DNA of 64,000 bases. Source: Archivesica marissinica. Lineage: Eukaryota > Mollusca > Bivalvia > Venerida > Vesicomyidae. Under the pieces are notes generated by a model. That model saw only the letters and a list, made by a program, of their open reading frames with translations. It was not told where the DNA came from and made no database searches. Made by a program: the position numbers and the translations under genes. The DNA lies in NCBI GenBank assembly GCA_014843695.1, contig CM026397.1, forward strand, positions 40,962,428 to 41,026,427. The letters run 5' to 3'. Of the stretch, positions 12,635-23,700 are shown piece by piece; the stretch's first letter is position 1, and the number at the start of each line of letters is the position of its first letter.

Positions 12635-13383
12635 CATGAAGGAATCCGTCAAAGATATATAAACATATTTATGACAAAACACAAACTGAACAACTAAGAA
12701 TATTCCAAAATGTTTAAAACTATGTATTATGTAAATAGTTATTATTTTTCATGTAAAATACACTTATCCGAAGTGTGCGTTTTCTAAGTCCTCTAGTATA
12801 AATATTTCACACAAAAGCAGAACAGAGCGGATGTTTATTTACAAGTCGTGTGTACAGTACAAAGCAATATAGTATACATACTTATTGGTAATGTGATATA
12901 TGTATATACAAATAAAATGATATTCGTCTTCTATATTACTGCAGCAGTTACAGTGTATTACTTTAATTTAACCGTATGTTATTGCCTATATATGCATGCA
13001 TATAGTTACACAATAATAATACAACATCACAAAAGCAAATGGGTTGGACAACACGTTCTAACAACATTACATTAAGCCCTTCCCAGTAATGAAAATTATA
13101 CAGAAATATATAACTGGCGACATTGATTACTTGTATAAACAGTTAATAATGTAAATGAATTGAATTGGAGGGACGCTTTTGTAAATTTAAACAGTATCTA
13201 AAATATCTTACTAAAGATGAATTTACTGAGATCATTTTGCATTCGTCACTATCCAGCAATATATTATACATACTTATTGGTAATGTGATATATGTATATA
13301 CAAATAAAATGATATTCGTCTTCTATATTACTGCAGCAGTTACAGTGTATTAAACGTGCTCAAGCTATAACTCCCCAACTAGT
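12635..13383. other. Spacer with a 98-bp direct duplication
   Basis: AT-rich spacer without a gene. A segment of about 98 bp at 12863-12960 recurs almost unchanged at 13256-13353, about 393 bp apart, including GGTAATGTGATATATGTATA. The second copy ends next to the 30-bp array. Confidence 0.85.
12773..12800 (-). repeat. Isolated inverted unit of the 36-bp minisatellite
   Basis: The 28 bp read on the minus strand match the array unit TATACTAGAGGACATAGAAA and following bases with one mismatch. It lies alone about 540 bp downstream of the array, beyond the MITE-1 fragment. Confidence 0.8.
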
Positions 13384-14832
13384 AACCATCTGCATGTAGC
13401 TACAGGGTTGACGAGATATCTGCATGTAGCTACAGGGTTGACGAGACATCTGCATGTAGCTACAGGGTTGATGAGACATCTGCATGTAGCTACAGGGTTG
13501 ACGAGACATCTGCATGTAGCTACAGGGTTGACGAGACATCTGCATGTAGCTACAGGGTTGACGAGACATCTGCATGTAGCTACAGGGTTGACGAGACATC
13601 TGCATGTAGCTACGGGTTGACGAGACATCTGCATGTAGCTACAGGGTTGACGAGACATCTGCATGTAGCTACAGGGTTGACGAGACATCTGCATGTAGCT
13701 ACAGGGTTGACGAACACCAACACACGACATCTGCATGTAGCTACAGGGTTGACGAGACATCTGCATGTAGCTACAGGGTTGACGAGACATCTGCATGTAG
13801 CTACAGGGTTGACGAGACATCTGCATGTAGCTACAGGGTTGACGAGACATCTGCATGTAGCTACAGGGTTGACGAGACATCTGCATGTAGCTACAGGGTT
13901 GACGAGACATCTGCATGTAGCTACAGGGTTGACGAGACATCTGCATGTAGCTACAGGGTTGACGAGACATCTGCATGTAGCTACAGGGTTGACGAGACAT
14001 CTGCATGTAGCTACAGGGTTGACGAGACATCTGCATGTAGCTACAGGGTTGACGAGACATCTGCATGTAGCTACAGGGTTGACGAGACATCTGCATGTAG
14101 CTACAGGGTTGACGAGACATCTGCATGTAGCTACAGGGTTGACGAGACATCTGCATGTAGCTACAGGGTTGACGAGACATCTGCATGTAGCTACAGGGTT
14201 GACGAGACATCTGCATGTAGCTACAGGGTTGACGAGACATCTGCATGTAGCTACAGGGTTGACGAGACATCTGCATGTAGCTACAGGGTTGACGAGACAT
14301 CTGCATGTAGCTACAGGGTTGACGAGACATCTGCATGTAGCTACAGGGTTGACGAGACATCTGCATGTAGCTACAGGGTTGACGAGACATCTGCATGTAG
14401 CTACAGGGTTGACGAGACATCTGCATGTAGCTACAGGGTTGACGAGACATCTGCATGTAGCTACAGGGTTGACGAGACATCTCTGTAGCTACGGGTTGAG
14501 AGACATCTCACCTGTAGCTACAGGGTTGACGAGACATCTGCATGTAGCTACAGGGTTGACGAGACATCTGCATGTAGCTACAGGGTTGACGAGACATCTG
14601 CATGTAGCTACAGGGTTGACGAGACATCTGCATGTAGCTACAGGGTTGACGAGACATCTGCATGTAGCTACAGGGTTGACGAGACATCTGCATGTAGCTA
14701 CAGGGTTGACGAGACATCTGCATGTAGCTACAGGGTTGACGAGACATCTGCATGTAGCTACAGGGTTGACGAGACATCTGCATGTAGCTACAGGGTTGAC
14801 GAGACATCTGCATGTAGCTACAGGGTTGATGA
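13384..14832. repeat. 30-bp minisatellite, about 48 copies
   Basis: The key of the unit is GACGAGACATCTGCATGTAG. It is very homogeneous, apart from a short insertion at 13711-13728 and a disrupted unit at 14480-14515. Long open frames on both strands follow from the unit length and have no coding support. Confidence 0.98.
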
Positions 14833-15317
14833 GATCGGTCAAACCAATAGAATCATTATACACGGTCAATCTTGATTAAATCGTTTTGTCAGTTTAATAT
14901 ATTTTTGCACAGCTTCAAAAATGACTTTATTGTCGTCGTACCCTAAATGTTCGCGTCCATAGAGAGCAAGTTAGTGTTTAGTGGATGCTATTGTATTGTG
15001 TCACGGAATAAACTCATCAGCATCTATTTGGAAACAACTGCATTTTATCATTGCTCTGATTACATTAAATATTTTTATTACATCATCATGTAAACTAGCT
15101 GTTTACATGATGATTTAATAAAACTATTTAATGTAATGGTTTCCTTAAAAGATTTCCAAAATATCTTTCGGTTTAGAAGATTTTAACATTTTTATATCAC
15201 CTACCTTCTTCAATTCATTGGGATTTCTTTGCAATACGTACATTACGTTTGTAGTGATGCATACAGTTGCTATAGGTGATCCTACTTGCGTCCGTTTTAC
15301 AACTGTTAAATAATCAT
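14833..15317. other. AT-rich spacer with a 79-bp palindrome
   Basis: There is no gene. At 15059-15095 and 15101-15137 two 37-bp arms are inverted copies of each other with two mismatches, around a 5-base loop. It may be a small foldback element or a replication-derived palindrome. Confidence 0.8.
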
Positions 15318-15560
15318 ATGGCTGTCCGATTAGCGCAGTGGTTAGCGTGCTCGCTTCTCACCAATGCAACCCGGGTTCGATCCTCGGACCTGGAAGTATG
15401 TAAAATGGTACGATGGTCGCCAGATCGTACAGGTTGGTTTTCTCCGGGTACTCCGGTTTCTTCCCACACGAATGATCACATTTACGCTTTCATCCGTGCC
15501 AACGAGAGTGATTAATAGAAGTTTATAGAACTTGCGTCGCAATCGTTGTAAAATATATAA
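15318..15560 (+). mobile_element. SINE-A, tRNA-derived, near full length
   Basis: The head is tRNA-like, with an A box (TAGCGCAGTGG at about 15333) and a B box (GGTTCGATCC at about 15374). It is followed by a family-specific body (CGCCAGATCGTACAGG) and a tail ending in CGCAATCGTTGTAAAA. The same body recurs elsewhere in the window on both strands, which marks a SINE rather than a tRNA gene. Confidence 0.88.
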
Positions 15561-15599
15561 CGTTTAAACTATCATAATGCGTCTGCTTACAAGTTATTG

Positions 15600-15718
15600 T
15601 TGCTCTCCCTGCAGTGGAGGAAATACAGGTATCTATCTGTCTACATACACGTTCTTGTTGCTCTCCCTGCAATGGAGGAAATACAGGTATCTATCTGTCT
15701 ACATACACGTTCTTGGTA
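15600..15718. repeat. 58-bp tandem duplication
   Basis: Two adjacent copies beginning GTTGCTCTCCCTGCA differ by a single base. Confidence 0.9.
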
Positions 15719-15794
15719 TCCACACACTCGGCCTCAGTAACAATACATTTATATATTACTGCTATTGCATGTTTGTGTTTTTTGTTGTTGTTTT

Positions 15795-15905
15795 TTTAAA
15801 TCTTTATTTATTTTACAACGATTGCGAAGCAAGTTTTACAACTTATATGAATCACTATCATTGACGCAGATGAAAGCGGATATGTGGTTATTCTTGTGGG
15901 AGGAC
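15795..15905 (-). mobile_element. SINE-A 3' fragment
   Basis: It matches the tail and part of the body of SINE-A on the minus strand (TTTATTTTACAACGATTGCG, then a GTGGGAGGA segment). The tRNA-like head is missing, so it is a 5'-truncated copy. Confidence 0.8.
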
Positions 15906-16049
15906 GCATGTTTGAACAACGGGTCAGCAACATTTCGTATAATTTCGGTAACATCATTTATATTATTATTAATACATGATCGTTCAGGTTAATGTTTTCA
16001 ACTAAATTATTTAAATGATAAATAGGGCAATGTCGTGCTTTATGATGTG

Positions 16050-16325
16050 TGTGTTTTACGTTTATTTATCATCGCTACCGGTTACCCATATGAACGACGC
16101 CTCCTGAAGATTTTAGATTTTTGGAGGATAGTGCAATGATACAGACATAGACCCATTCCAGGTCGTTCTCTGGTTATTTTACGTGCACGATGTACAGCAC
16201 CGACACGAGACCTCGATTTAACGTCCCATCTGAAAGACTGTTAATTTTATTAGGGTCAGACGAGGGGTCGAATCTGCGACCCCTGGATTACCAGTCCAGC
16301 GTGTTACCACTGGACTACAGATCCG
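16050..16325 (-). mobile_element. SINE-C, full length
   Basis: On the minus strand it starts with a tRNA-like head, GTAGTCCAGTGGTAACACG, and a B-box-like GGTTCGA variant, then the constant ACCCTAATAAAATTAACAGT body, and ends in the GGAGGCGTCG tail. The anticodon-loop region (CTGGTAA) hints at a tRNA-Thr origin; that is a guess. Confidence 0.85.
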
Positions 16326-16683
16326 TCTGATCCGTTAATAGTGCACGGAATTGGTCTTTATGTATTGCGATCCACTTAATCTAATATCACTTGCATGTTC
16401 ACACGCATGTGAAATATTATTGCAAAACAGTGCAAATCGTAACGTGTTATCGCAGCTCCACGCTGCATATGACATGTAGGATTGTGTCAGTTGATTGTCA
16501 TTTCGACACATAAATACAACATATGTGTGAGGCCGTTGAACCTTCATGTACTCATATGTTCAGCGTATTATATTGTATTACAATCGATGTATATAATTGT
16601 CTTCACCAGATGCCAGCGTTTATGATTTTTTTATTTGTCTGACGTAACATCAATCATCCACTGTTCTAGCTGATAATTAGTTG
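16326..16683. other. Unassigned spacer
   Basis: AT-rich sequence with no supported gene, repeat or RNA. Confidence 0.6.
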
Positions 16684-17155
16684 GCATGTTGCATCAATAC
16701 ACGATATACCGACATACATGCAGCCCCACCCCACGACTGTATGCATGCTGCATCAATACACGGTATACCGACATACATACAGCCCCACCCCACCACTGTA
16801 GGCATGTTACATCAATACACGGTATACCGACATACATACAGCCCCACCCCACCACTGTAGGCATGCTGCATCAATACACGGTATACCGACATACATGCAG
16901 CCCCACCCCACCACTGTAGGCATGTTACATCAATACACGGTATACCGACATACATGCAGCCCCACCCCACCACTGTAGGCATGTTGCATCAATACACGGT
17001 ATACCGACATACATGCAGCCCCACCCCACCACTGTAGGCATGTTGCATCAATACACGGTATACCGACATACATGCAGCCCCACCCCATCACTGTAGGCAT
17101 GTTGCATCAATACACGGTATACCGACATACATTCAGCCCCACCCCACCACTTTAA
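16684..17155. repeat. 59-bp minisatellite, 8 copies
   Basis: The unit includes CATCAATACACGGTATACCG and a CCCCACCCCACCACTGTAG end. The first and last units are the most diverged. Confidence 0.95.
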
Positions 17156-17184
17156 GCAGAACAACCAATCACAAACGCAGCACA

Positions 17185-17473
17185 CAGACGGATATGTAGT
17201 CCAGTGGTAACACGCTGGACTGGTAATCAAGGAATCGCAGGTTCGATCCCCCGTCTGACCCTAATAAAATTAACAGTCTTTCAGATGGGACTTTAAACCG
17301 AGGTCTCGTGTCGGTGCTTTACACCGTGCACGTAAAAGAACCAGAGGAGACTCTGGAATAGGTCTCTGTCTGTATCATTGCACTATCCTCCAAAAATCTA
17401 AAATGACTAATCTCTTCAGGAGGCGTCGCTCATATGGGCAACCGGTGGCGACGATAAATAAACGTAAAACACC
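17185..17473 (+). mobile_element. SINE-C with target duplication
   Basis: Full SINE-C: tRNA-like head, CCCTAATAAAATTAACAGTC body, GGAGGCGTCGCTCATATGGG tail. It is flanked by CAAACGCAGCACA (17172-17184) and CAAACGCATCACA (17474-17486), a 13-bp target duplication with one mismatch. Confidence 0.9.
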
Positions 17474-17486
17474 CAAACGCATCACA

Positions 17487-17866
17487 TGCTGATCTTATTC
17501 CTTAACTCTCTACATTCTTATTTCGCTCGCCATGTTGAGCCCTTCCAGTATATTACGTTTCCATTCCGGTAGACGTAATGTTGTTGCTTGACGTCACAAA
17601 TCGCTGACGTTCCTTTAACGTTGTCAGTAATACAACGTGGTGCATTAGTACCGTCGCTGTTCTATTAATTGAAAACGAAACGACGTAAACACAACGTTTG
17701 TACCATTTATTGTCAGTCTTGAAACGTTCAGAACATGCAACGTAGCTGTTTCGTTTATTGGGGGCATACAATGCGGTCCCCACAAACTATAAGCAGCATA
17801 CAGGTATTGTATACCTCCAATAAACTCAACTTTGGTAAATACTACTATGTACATTGTGTACATTGG
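17487..17866. other. Unassigned spacer
   Basis: No gene or known repeat recognised. Confidence 0.55.
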
Positions 17867-17867
17867 T

Positions 17868-18097
17868 ATATACTGACAGCAAGAAGAAACTGTGCACTTG
17901 CCTTAGAGGTAAAATGTATATCCTTTTAGAAAAAAATATAAGCAAATACGGACTTCTACGAGCTTAAATAGTGTGTACATTAGTGTATTGTGGGAAGATT
18001 TACTTTCTTCACTCATAATAAAATCAATAATTCTAAAATTTGTAACGAAAAAGTAACGCTGAATAAAACAATGCACATGTTTGTATGGTGTCAGTAT
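17868..18097 (+). mobile_element. MITE-2 copy 1
   Basis: It is about 230 bp and bounded by inverted ends related to TATACTGACACC. The subterminal sequence (ACTGTGCACTTGCCTTA) and the 3' subterminal (AAAATTTGTAACGAAAAAGT) are shared with copies at 21873 and 25641. The left end is slightly diverged (GACAGC instead of GACACC). It has no coding capacity and depends on other elements. Confidence 0.8.
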
Positions 18098-20040
18098 CAC
18101 ATCATCATATTAGGTTTTAATCATCATGTATATTTGCACAAAATAACACTGCTAGATCTACTTTCATTTTGGCGCCAACTGTCTGTGCAAATTGTCATGA
18201 CGTCACTAAATTATCATGACGTCGCTACGCACAGAGGGTTATATTTATGTTTTAAACAGCGTTATTATTGCGTCAACACTACTTTTAAATCATCGCTTGT
18301 CTTACCATTAACGTTATATACCAATTAAAATGGAAATATGCATACTTTAAAGTTTAATTAACATATTATAAGGCTTTCTCTCTCAACCAATCAGAGTCGT
18401 TCCGGGTGTTATTAGGTTAAAGTAAAAAATTATGATGTATAGGTTAAAGTTTATTAGTACGTATTTACAACATTAAATTGGTCAGGAACGTAAATATGTA
18501 CTAATAAACTGTAACTTACTTAGTGTTTTAAATTATTTTGGTCAACTCTCTACATGCCTGCGCCCTCTTTCGTCCCGCGGCATTGATTGACACCCCGAAA
18601 CATCAAAATCGCGCGCATGTCATCTTTTACCGCCTTATGCAAATTAGATTGTCTCCTCGCTGGCATAGAGAAACAGAACTTTAATCGTGAATACCGAACA
18701 CGTTTCACAACAAAATGAGTGCAGATCCAGACACTGTTTTGATCTCTTGGGTGATTCGGATTTGTTAAATATAAGTTAATAAATATGTTTATTTTCACGG
18801 CTACTTTCTCTTTAATCCTATGTACATTTTTGAAAAAATGCCCTTGTTGGTTTCAATACATAATATTAGTCGAGCGTCTAAACTAACAGTTGTTCTCTTG
18901 TGTATGAAGGTAATTAAAAAACCAATACCACTGAAGCTCCGCCTCCAAGGCACGCATGCGCAATAATATCGGTAGATCACATTAATGTTGTATATACGTA
19001 CTAATAGACGTTAACCTGCTTAGTGTTTTAAAGCTGATTTACTAAAATTAATTCGTTCAAAGTTTGGAATATCTCATTGAACTAAAAATAATTTCAAACA
19101 TTAAACGGTGTTATTACATTGACTACAAGCAAAGTTATGTGATACAATTCGATAATAAGCTGAAACAATCGACTATCCTCTACATCATTATTATTTATAT
19201 GAGCTAATGATACCTAATCTTGACAATCAGACAAGAAGTATGTTCACGCATTTTGCATTCACATTCTTACTTCGTTGATTTATATACAGTGCAGGCAGTC
19301 AACTCTCCACAGTAATTGTGATATATTGATTGCCGGGAATGTGATATAGATATATAATTTTATGAAAAGCATAAAATGTTTTATGTACGAGAGTCATTAT
19401 TTACAGAGGCCGGAACGTCCCCACCCTGGGTGATTATGTAAGGGAATTAGGCATGACCACGTTCCATCCAATCAAATGCATTGCGGTCACATGACACGTC
19501 CAGGCCAATCGCCATCTAGGTGGGCCATTAATTCTTATATTGTGTTCGTTTTAGTATAATCTGTACGTACTACATTGTAGAACTACTGTTGTAAATATTT
19601 ATTGTTTTCTGACATTTTAATAAAAATGTCCTTTTCCAACCATTCAGGTTTTATTGTTTCATTCTCCCATCAGAGTTCCACTGAGCCTATCACATCCTAT
19701 GCTAGACAACGAGCAGGACATAAATACTAGCTGTAGATGCAGCAGAGCAGGCTTTTTGACATAATACTACTACATTCATAACCGTAGCGCAGACAGGATA
19801 CTAAATTCAAGCAATGTCTTATATTTTCAGATAAAGTTGTCTACGAACTATGACTTCAGCGGCAATAGTGCCAGTCAACATAAGTGTTATTAGAAGAAAA
19901 ACACTGCAATAAGAAAATAAGAATATTGGCTATTTTGACGGAAGATTTGTGAATTATGATGACATAAGTCTATTAGGTGTATATCTATCAGTGGTAGGAG
20001 AGAGCAGAACTAACTACAAGCGAACTTACCATTGGACTTC
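18098..20040. other. Spacer and probable 5' region of the CUB/EGF/SEA/Ig gene
   Basis: No ORF is supported. It holds 21-bp inverted arms at 18448-18468 and 18490-18510 (one mismatch), and a related motif near 18990-19030. The last few hundred bases before 20041 should contain the 5' UTR and promoter of the following gene. No convincing TATA box or initiator can be assigned, and a non-coding first exon cannot be excluded. Confidence 0.5.
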
Positions 20041-20705
20041 ATGCATTCTATGTATCCTCTACTGTTGTGTATAGTCGCCATCCACTGGTTTCATGTAGGT
20101 GTGCTTGGGGAGCAACAAGGAAACATTCACACCAAGTGTGGCGGTGTATACGAGGCAAGTAAAGGCGTTTTGTTCACTCCAAATTTCCCAGACCCGTATC
20201 CGACACCGATTTACTGCGAATGGTTGATCCATGCACCGCCGGGAAAGAAGATCCTACTGTATTTTACTCAGAATTACATGAAGGACTCTATATACATATC
20301 ATCATATGATTACTACCAGGACATCAGTACGTACGTCGGTCGTGAGGATCTAGGACAGATATTTTGGGAGCATGACTTGTCCTCATTGGTTGGTTACAAA
20401 CCGTACGTCCTACTGCAGTTTTCTGTGCAGTCCATCGGCAACAGACATCTTCGGGTGATAGATCATCTGTTAGACGTGTATGGATTTAACATCACATACG
20501 AAATTGTAGATACCAGTGCAAATCTCTCTAAAGAAACATGTTCTGTGAAGAAATGCTCATATCTAGGTAACTGCATTGCTTCCGCAGACTTCTTGGAGTA
20601 CTCGTGTCATTGTTTTAGCAAGTTTTTCGGCGATAATTGTCAGTATGGGCCATACTGTGATCCAGACAATGGAATTAACCTATGTTCAAACGGCGGCCTG
20701 TGCAA
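20041..20705 (+). CDS. Exon 1: signal peptide, CUB, EGF-1, start of EGF-2
   Basis: The ATG at 20041 is followed by a hydrophobic leader, MHSMYPLLLCIVAIHWF, ending near VLG; a second ATG at 20050 could also serve. The CUB begins at Cys33 (CGGVYEASKG) and has the partner Cys in IYCEW. It lacks the second disulphide seen in many CUBs and ends with a typical GFNITYEIV strand. N-glycosylation sequons occur in FNITY and NLSK. EGF-1 has six cysteines from residue 167. EGF-2 starts at PYC and is cut by the intron. The donor is CAA|GTAAGT at 20706, leaving two bases of a codon. Confidence 0.88.
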
Positions 20706-23700
20706 GTAAGTACCTTCGTATTTCATTGTACTGCATACCATGTAGTAATCTTTATTTACCATGTATATAATTTAATTTGTTTGGTATTTCTGTTTCAATT
20801 TTTAGTGTTATATTACCACAGTTGGGTTTTATGCCTGCGTTTGCGCCATGAACTAGCACACTTACACGGTTTCAATTCAGTGCTTAGCTTATGTACGAAA
20901 TGATAAACAGTCAGTAATATCCTATGCTTTAATAACCATAATGTTGACATGTTTTATATTAACCGATATATTTTTATTTTTTAATAACCATACCCAGGGC
21001 CAGTTTTGGTAGTACTTCATTTGTGTCCGTACATGTAGCAGGATCCTTGTTTAAGTATTGCCCTGCGAAGAGATAGCACACCTATTTCCCCGGGTGAGTT
21101 TGTGCAAAGCTGAACATTTGTACCTACCCAATATAATGTATTAGTGTATGCCAGTTATTAAGGCATACGGATGCTTCAGACGTCACTACTCTTAATCCCA
21201 AAGAAATACACATGTCGCGGCTGACTAACTAACGGAAAATCCTATGCATTCTGTTGAACTCAACAATTCAATCAGCAATCGCTATTAGTTTAGCTAGAAT
21301 GTACAATGGTTCATACTCTAAAGCGTGCAAGCATGTCGTCCTACAGACGGATCTGTAGTCCAGTGGTAACACGCTGGACTGGTAATCCAGGGATCGCACG
21401 TTCGATTCCCCGTCTGACCCTAATAAAATTAACAATCTTTCAGATGGGACATTAAACCGAGGTCTCGTGTCGGTGCTTTACACCGTTCACGTAAAAGAAC
21501 CAGAGGAGACTCTGGAATGGGTCTCTATCTGTATCATTGCACTATCCTCCAAACATCTAAAATGACTAATCTCTTCAGGAGGCGTCGCTCATATGGGCAA
21601 CCGGTAGCGACGATAAATAAGCGTAAAACACACACACACGCATGTCGTCAGGGCGGTCAACAAAACTCTCACTCCCATTCATTTACATAGTAAACTGTAG
21701 ATCGAAAATCAAGCAAAATACACATGACTATGGGAATTCCTATGCATTCTGTTATACTCAATAATTCAATCAGCAACCGCTATGTGTTTAGTAATACCTA
21801 GCAGGTACAATGGTTCATACTGTAATGCATTCAAGTCAGCATGATAAAATTGGAAGATGGATAGAAAACTATATATACTGACACCAAAATGAAACTGTGC
21901 ACTTGCCTTAAAAATGTATATCCTTTTAGAAAAAATATATAGGCAGATTTGGTATCATAATGTGCGAAATATTTGGTAAATTAATGCAATGTGTGAAGGA
22001 TTATTTTCTTCACTCATGATAGTAAGATCCATAATTCTAAAATTTGTAACGAAAAAGTAACGCTCAATATAAAAGTGCACACTTTCTTCTATGGTATCAG
22101 TATATTTCTGCAAACTCCATGCTAGATTACAACCATGGCGCAGGCGTTAGGGTTGGTTGTGTACGTTGTCTTCAGCTTGGACTGCTGCTGATACAGGTAT
22201 ATATCTCTGTATCAATGAGCATACTATGTCAGACTAGCTATGCTAGACTCCTGCTCGAACATTAAGCACAAATAGAGCGAATGATCAAAACCACGCATAT
22301 TTGTGTTTCGCTCGGTTCTGTGATTGTTGACAGACACACATTTTACAGTCAGTATTTGGTGGAATGGTTGTGAATAGACAGGTTGTTTGGACATGTTCTT
22401 CTATCCGATGACCACATTTCAACAAGCCCGTTGGGAATATCATACTTACATCGTTATTGCATGTCTTCGATGAACGTATGTGTCCTGTTTGCGTCCAATT
22501 TCGCATGAATTTCCCCACTAATGATATGCAACTGACATGCGCACTCGAAGTTACGGATATGCGCAAACGCTGTTCTGATCAGCGTTTTTCGCGAGAAAAG
22601 ACGTTTCTTACAGTTTGCGCTGTTCGAAGGATGATCTAGTTACAAGGTCCGGAACACAGTACCTCGCAAATTTGGCCTAAATACATTTACATGCAAAGTG
22701 TGATATTGTTTTCTTAGAATCATTGAAACGAATAGTTGATGTAAAAATAAGTAATGAATTGCGAGTTAATAATGTTCATCGGGGTATGAACTACGTTGGG
22801 CGTGTTTAATGTTAGCGTGGATGCATTCGACCTCCACACACTTTAATCACGCCCAATGTTGACTCTAGTTCGTGACCAGATTGATATTATTAACCAGCTA
22901 TTCATTACATAAATCACCAGATCCGCGTTGTTTCTCACACTAACCATGTATCTGTAATTAAAATGACCAGTAATGTAATATCCGAGTGTGTCACCTTTGC
23001 TAATATTGGATATAGAATCCAGACACGAGATGATGAAATTGTTACACAAACCTTGTATTGTCAGCTTCCTATCATAGTATGACCCGTCACCTTATGAACA
23101 ACCATATATGTTACCCCCCAGACTTATCGCCGGGAGTGGCGATTGGAACCGGTGGTGTGAACATTGAACACGCCGTGAGATCAATTGTACAGAACATGAC
23201 ATTTAAAGTATAAATAACCCTTTGGTTATTCATATGATCACACAGTCATATAGCGGTCATTGTGACGAAGTGCCAATGTTGCATTAGCTTGTTTAACTTG
23301 TAGGTATTTCTTTGGTTCCTTGATAAACCAGTGTGAATGCCCGGATGCATTTGAAGGTGCGTACTGCGAGAGGTCAGCAGGAGAGGTGCTCAACCCGCCC
23401 GTCCAATCAGAAGGTTCGTTATGTACCAGTTAATTAGCCTATTCAAATATATGATTTTAGAAATAATCCGATTAAATGTTTATAAGATAGGTATTATGAG
23501 GTTATGCTACAGTAGTTTATAGTTGAAGCAAACATACCACCATATGATCACAGGGGCCATCTTGTGACATGTGCGCAACAATCAGATCATATTTACATTG
23601 CTATTGCAGTTCCTTCGATGAACGTATTGTATGCACTTTCGTAGGAATTTCCCCACTAATGATATGCAACTGACATGCGCACTCGACAACACGGGCATGC

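Noticed and set aside
13365..14879. Repeated 10-residue frames on both strands
   Set aside because: A 30-bp minisatellite keeps several frames open at once; coding is not supported.
15318..15395. A functional tRNA gene at this and other A/B-box sites
   Set aside because: The heads are imperfect tRNA folds linked to repeated SINE bodies and tails with target duplications.
20032..20040. Upstream TTG start for the CUB gene
   Set aside because: TTG is not a usual start in animals. The ATG at 20041 gives a good signal peptide.
23332..23345. Alternative acceptor AG at 23330-23331 for exon 2
   Set aside because: It changes the frame and removes the EGF cysteine pattern, while the AG ending at 23303 keeps both.
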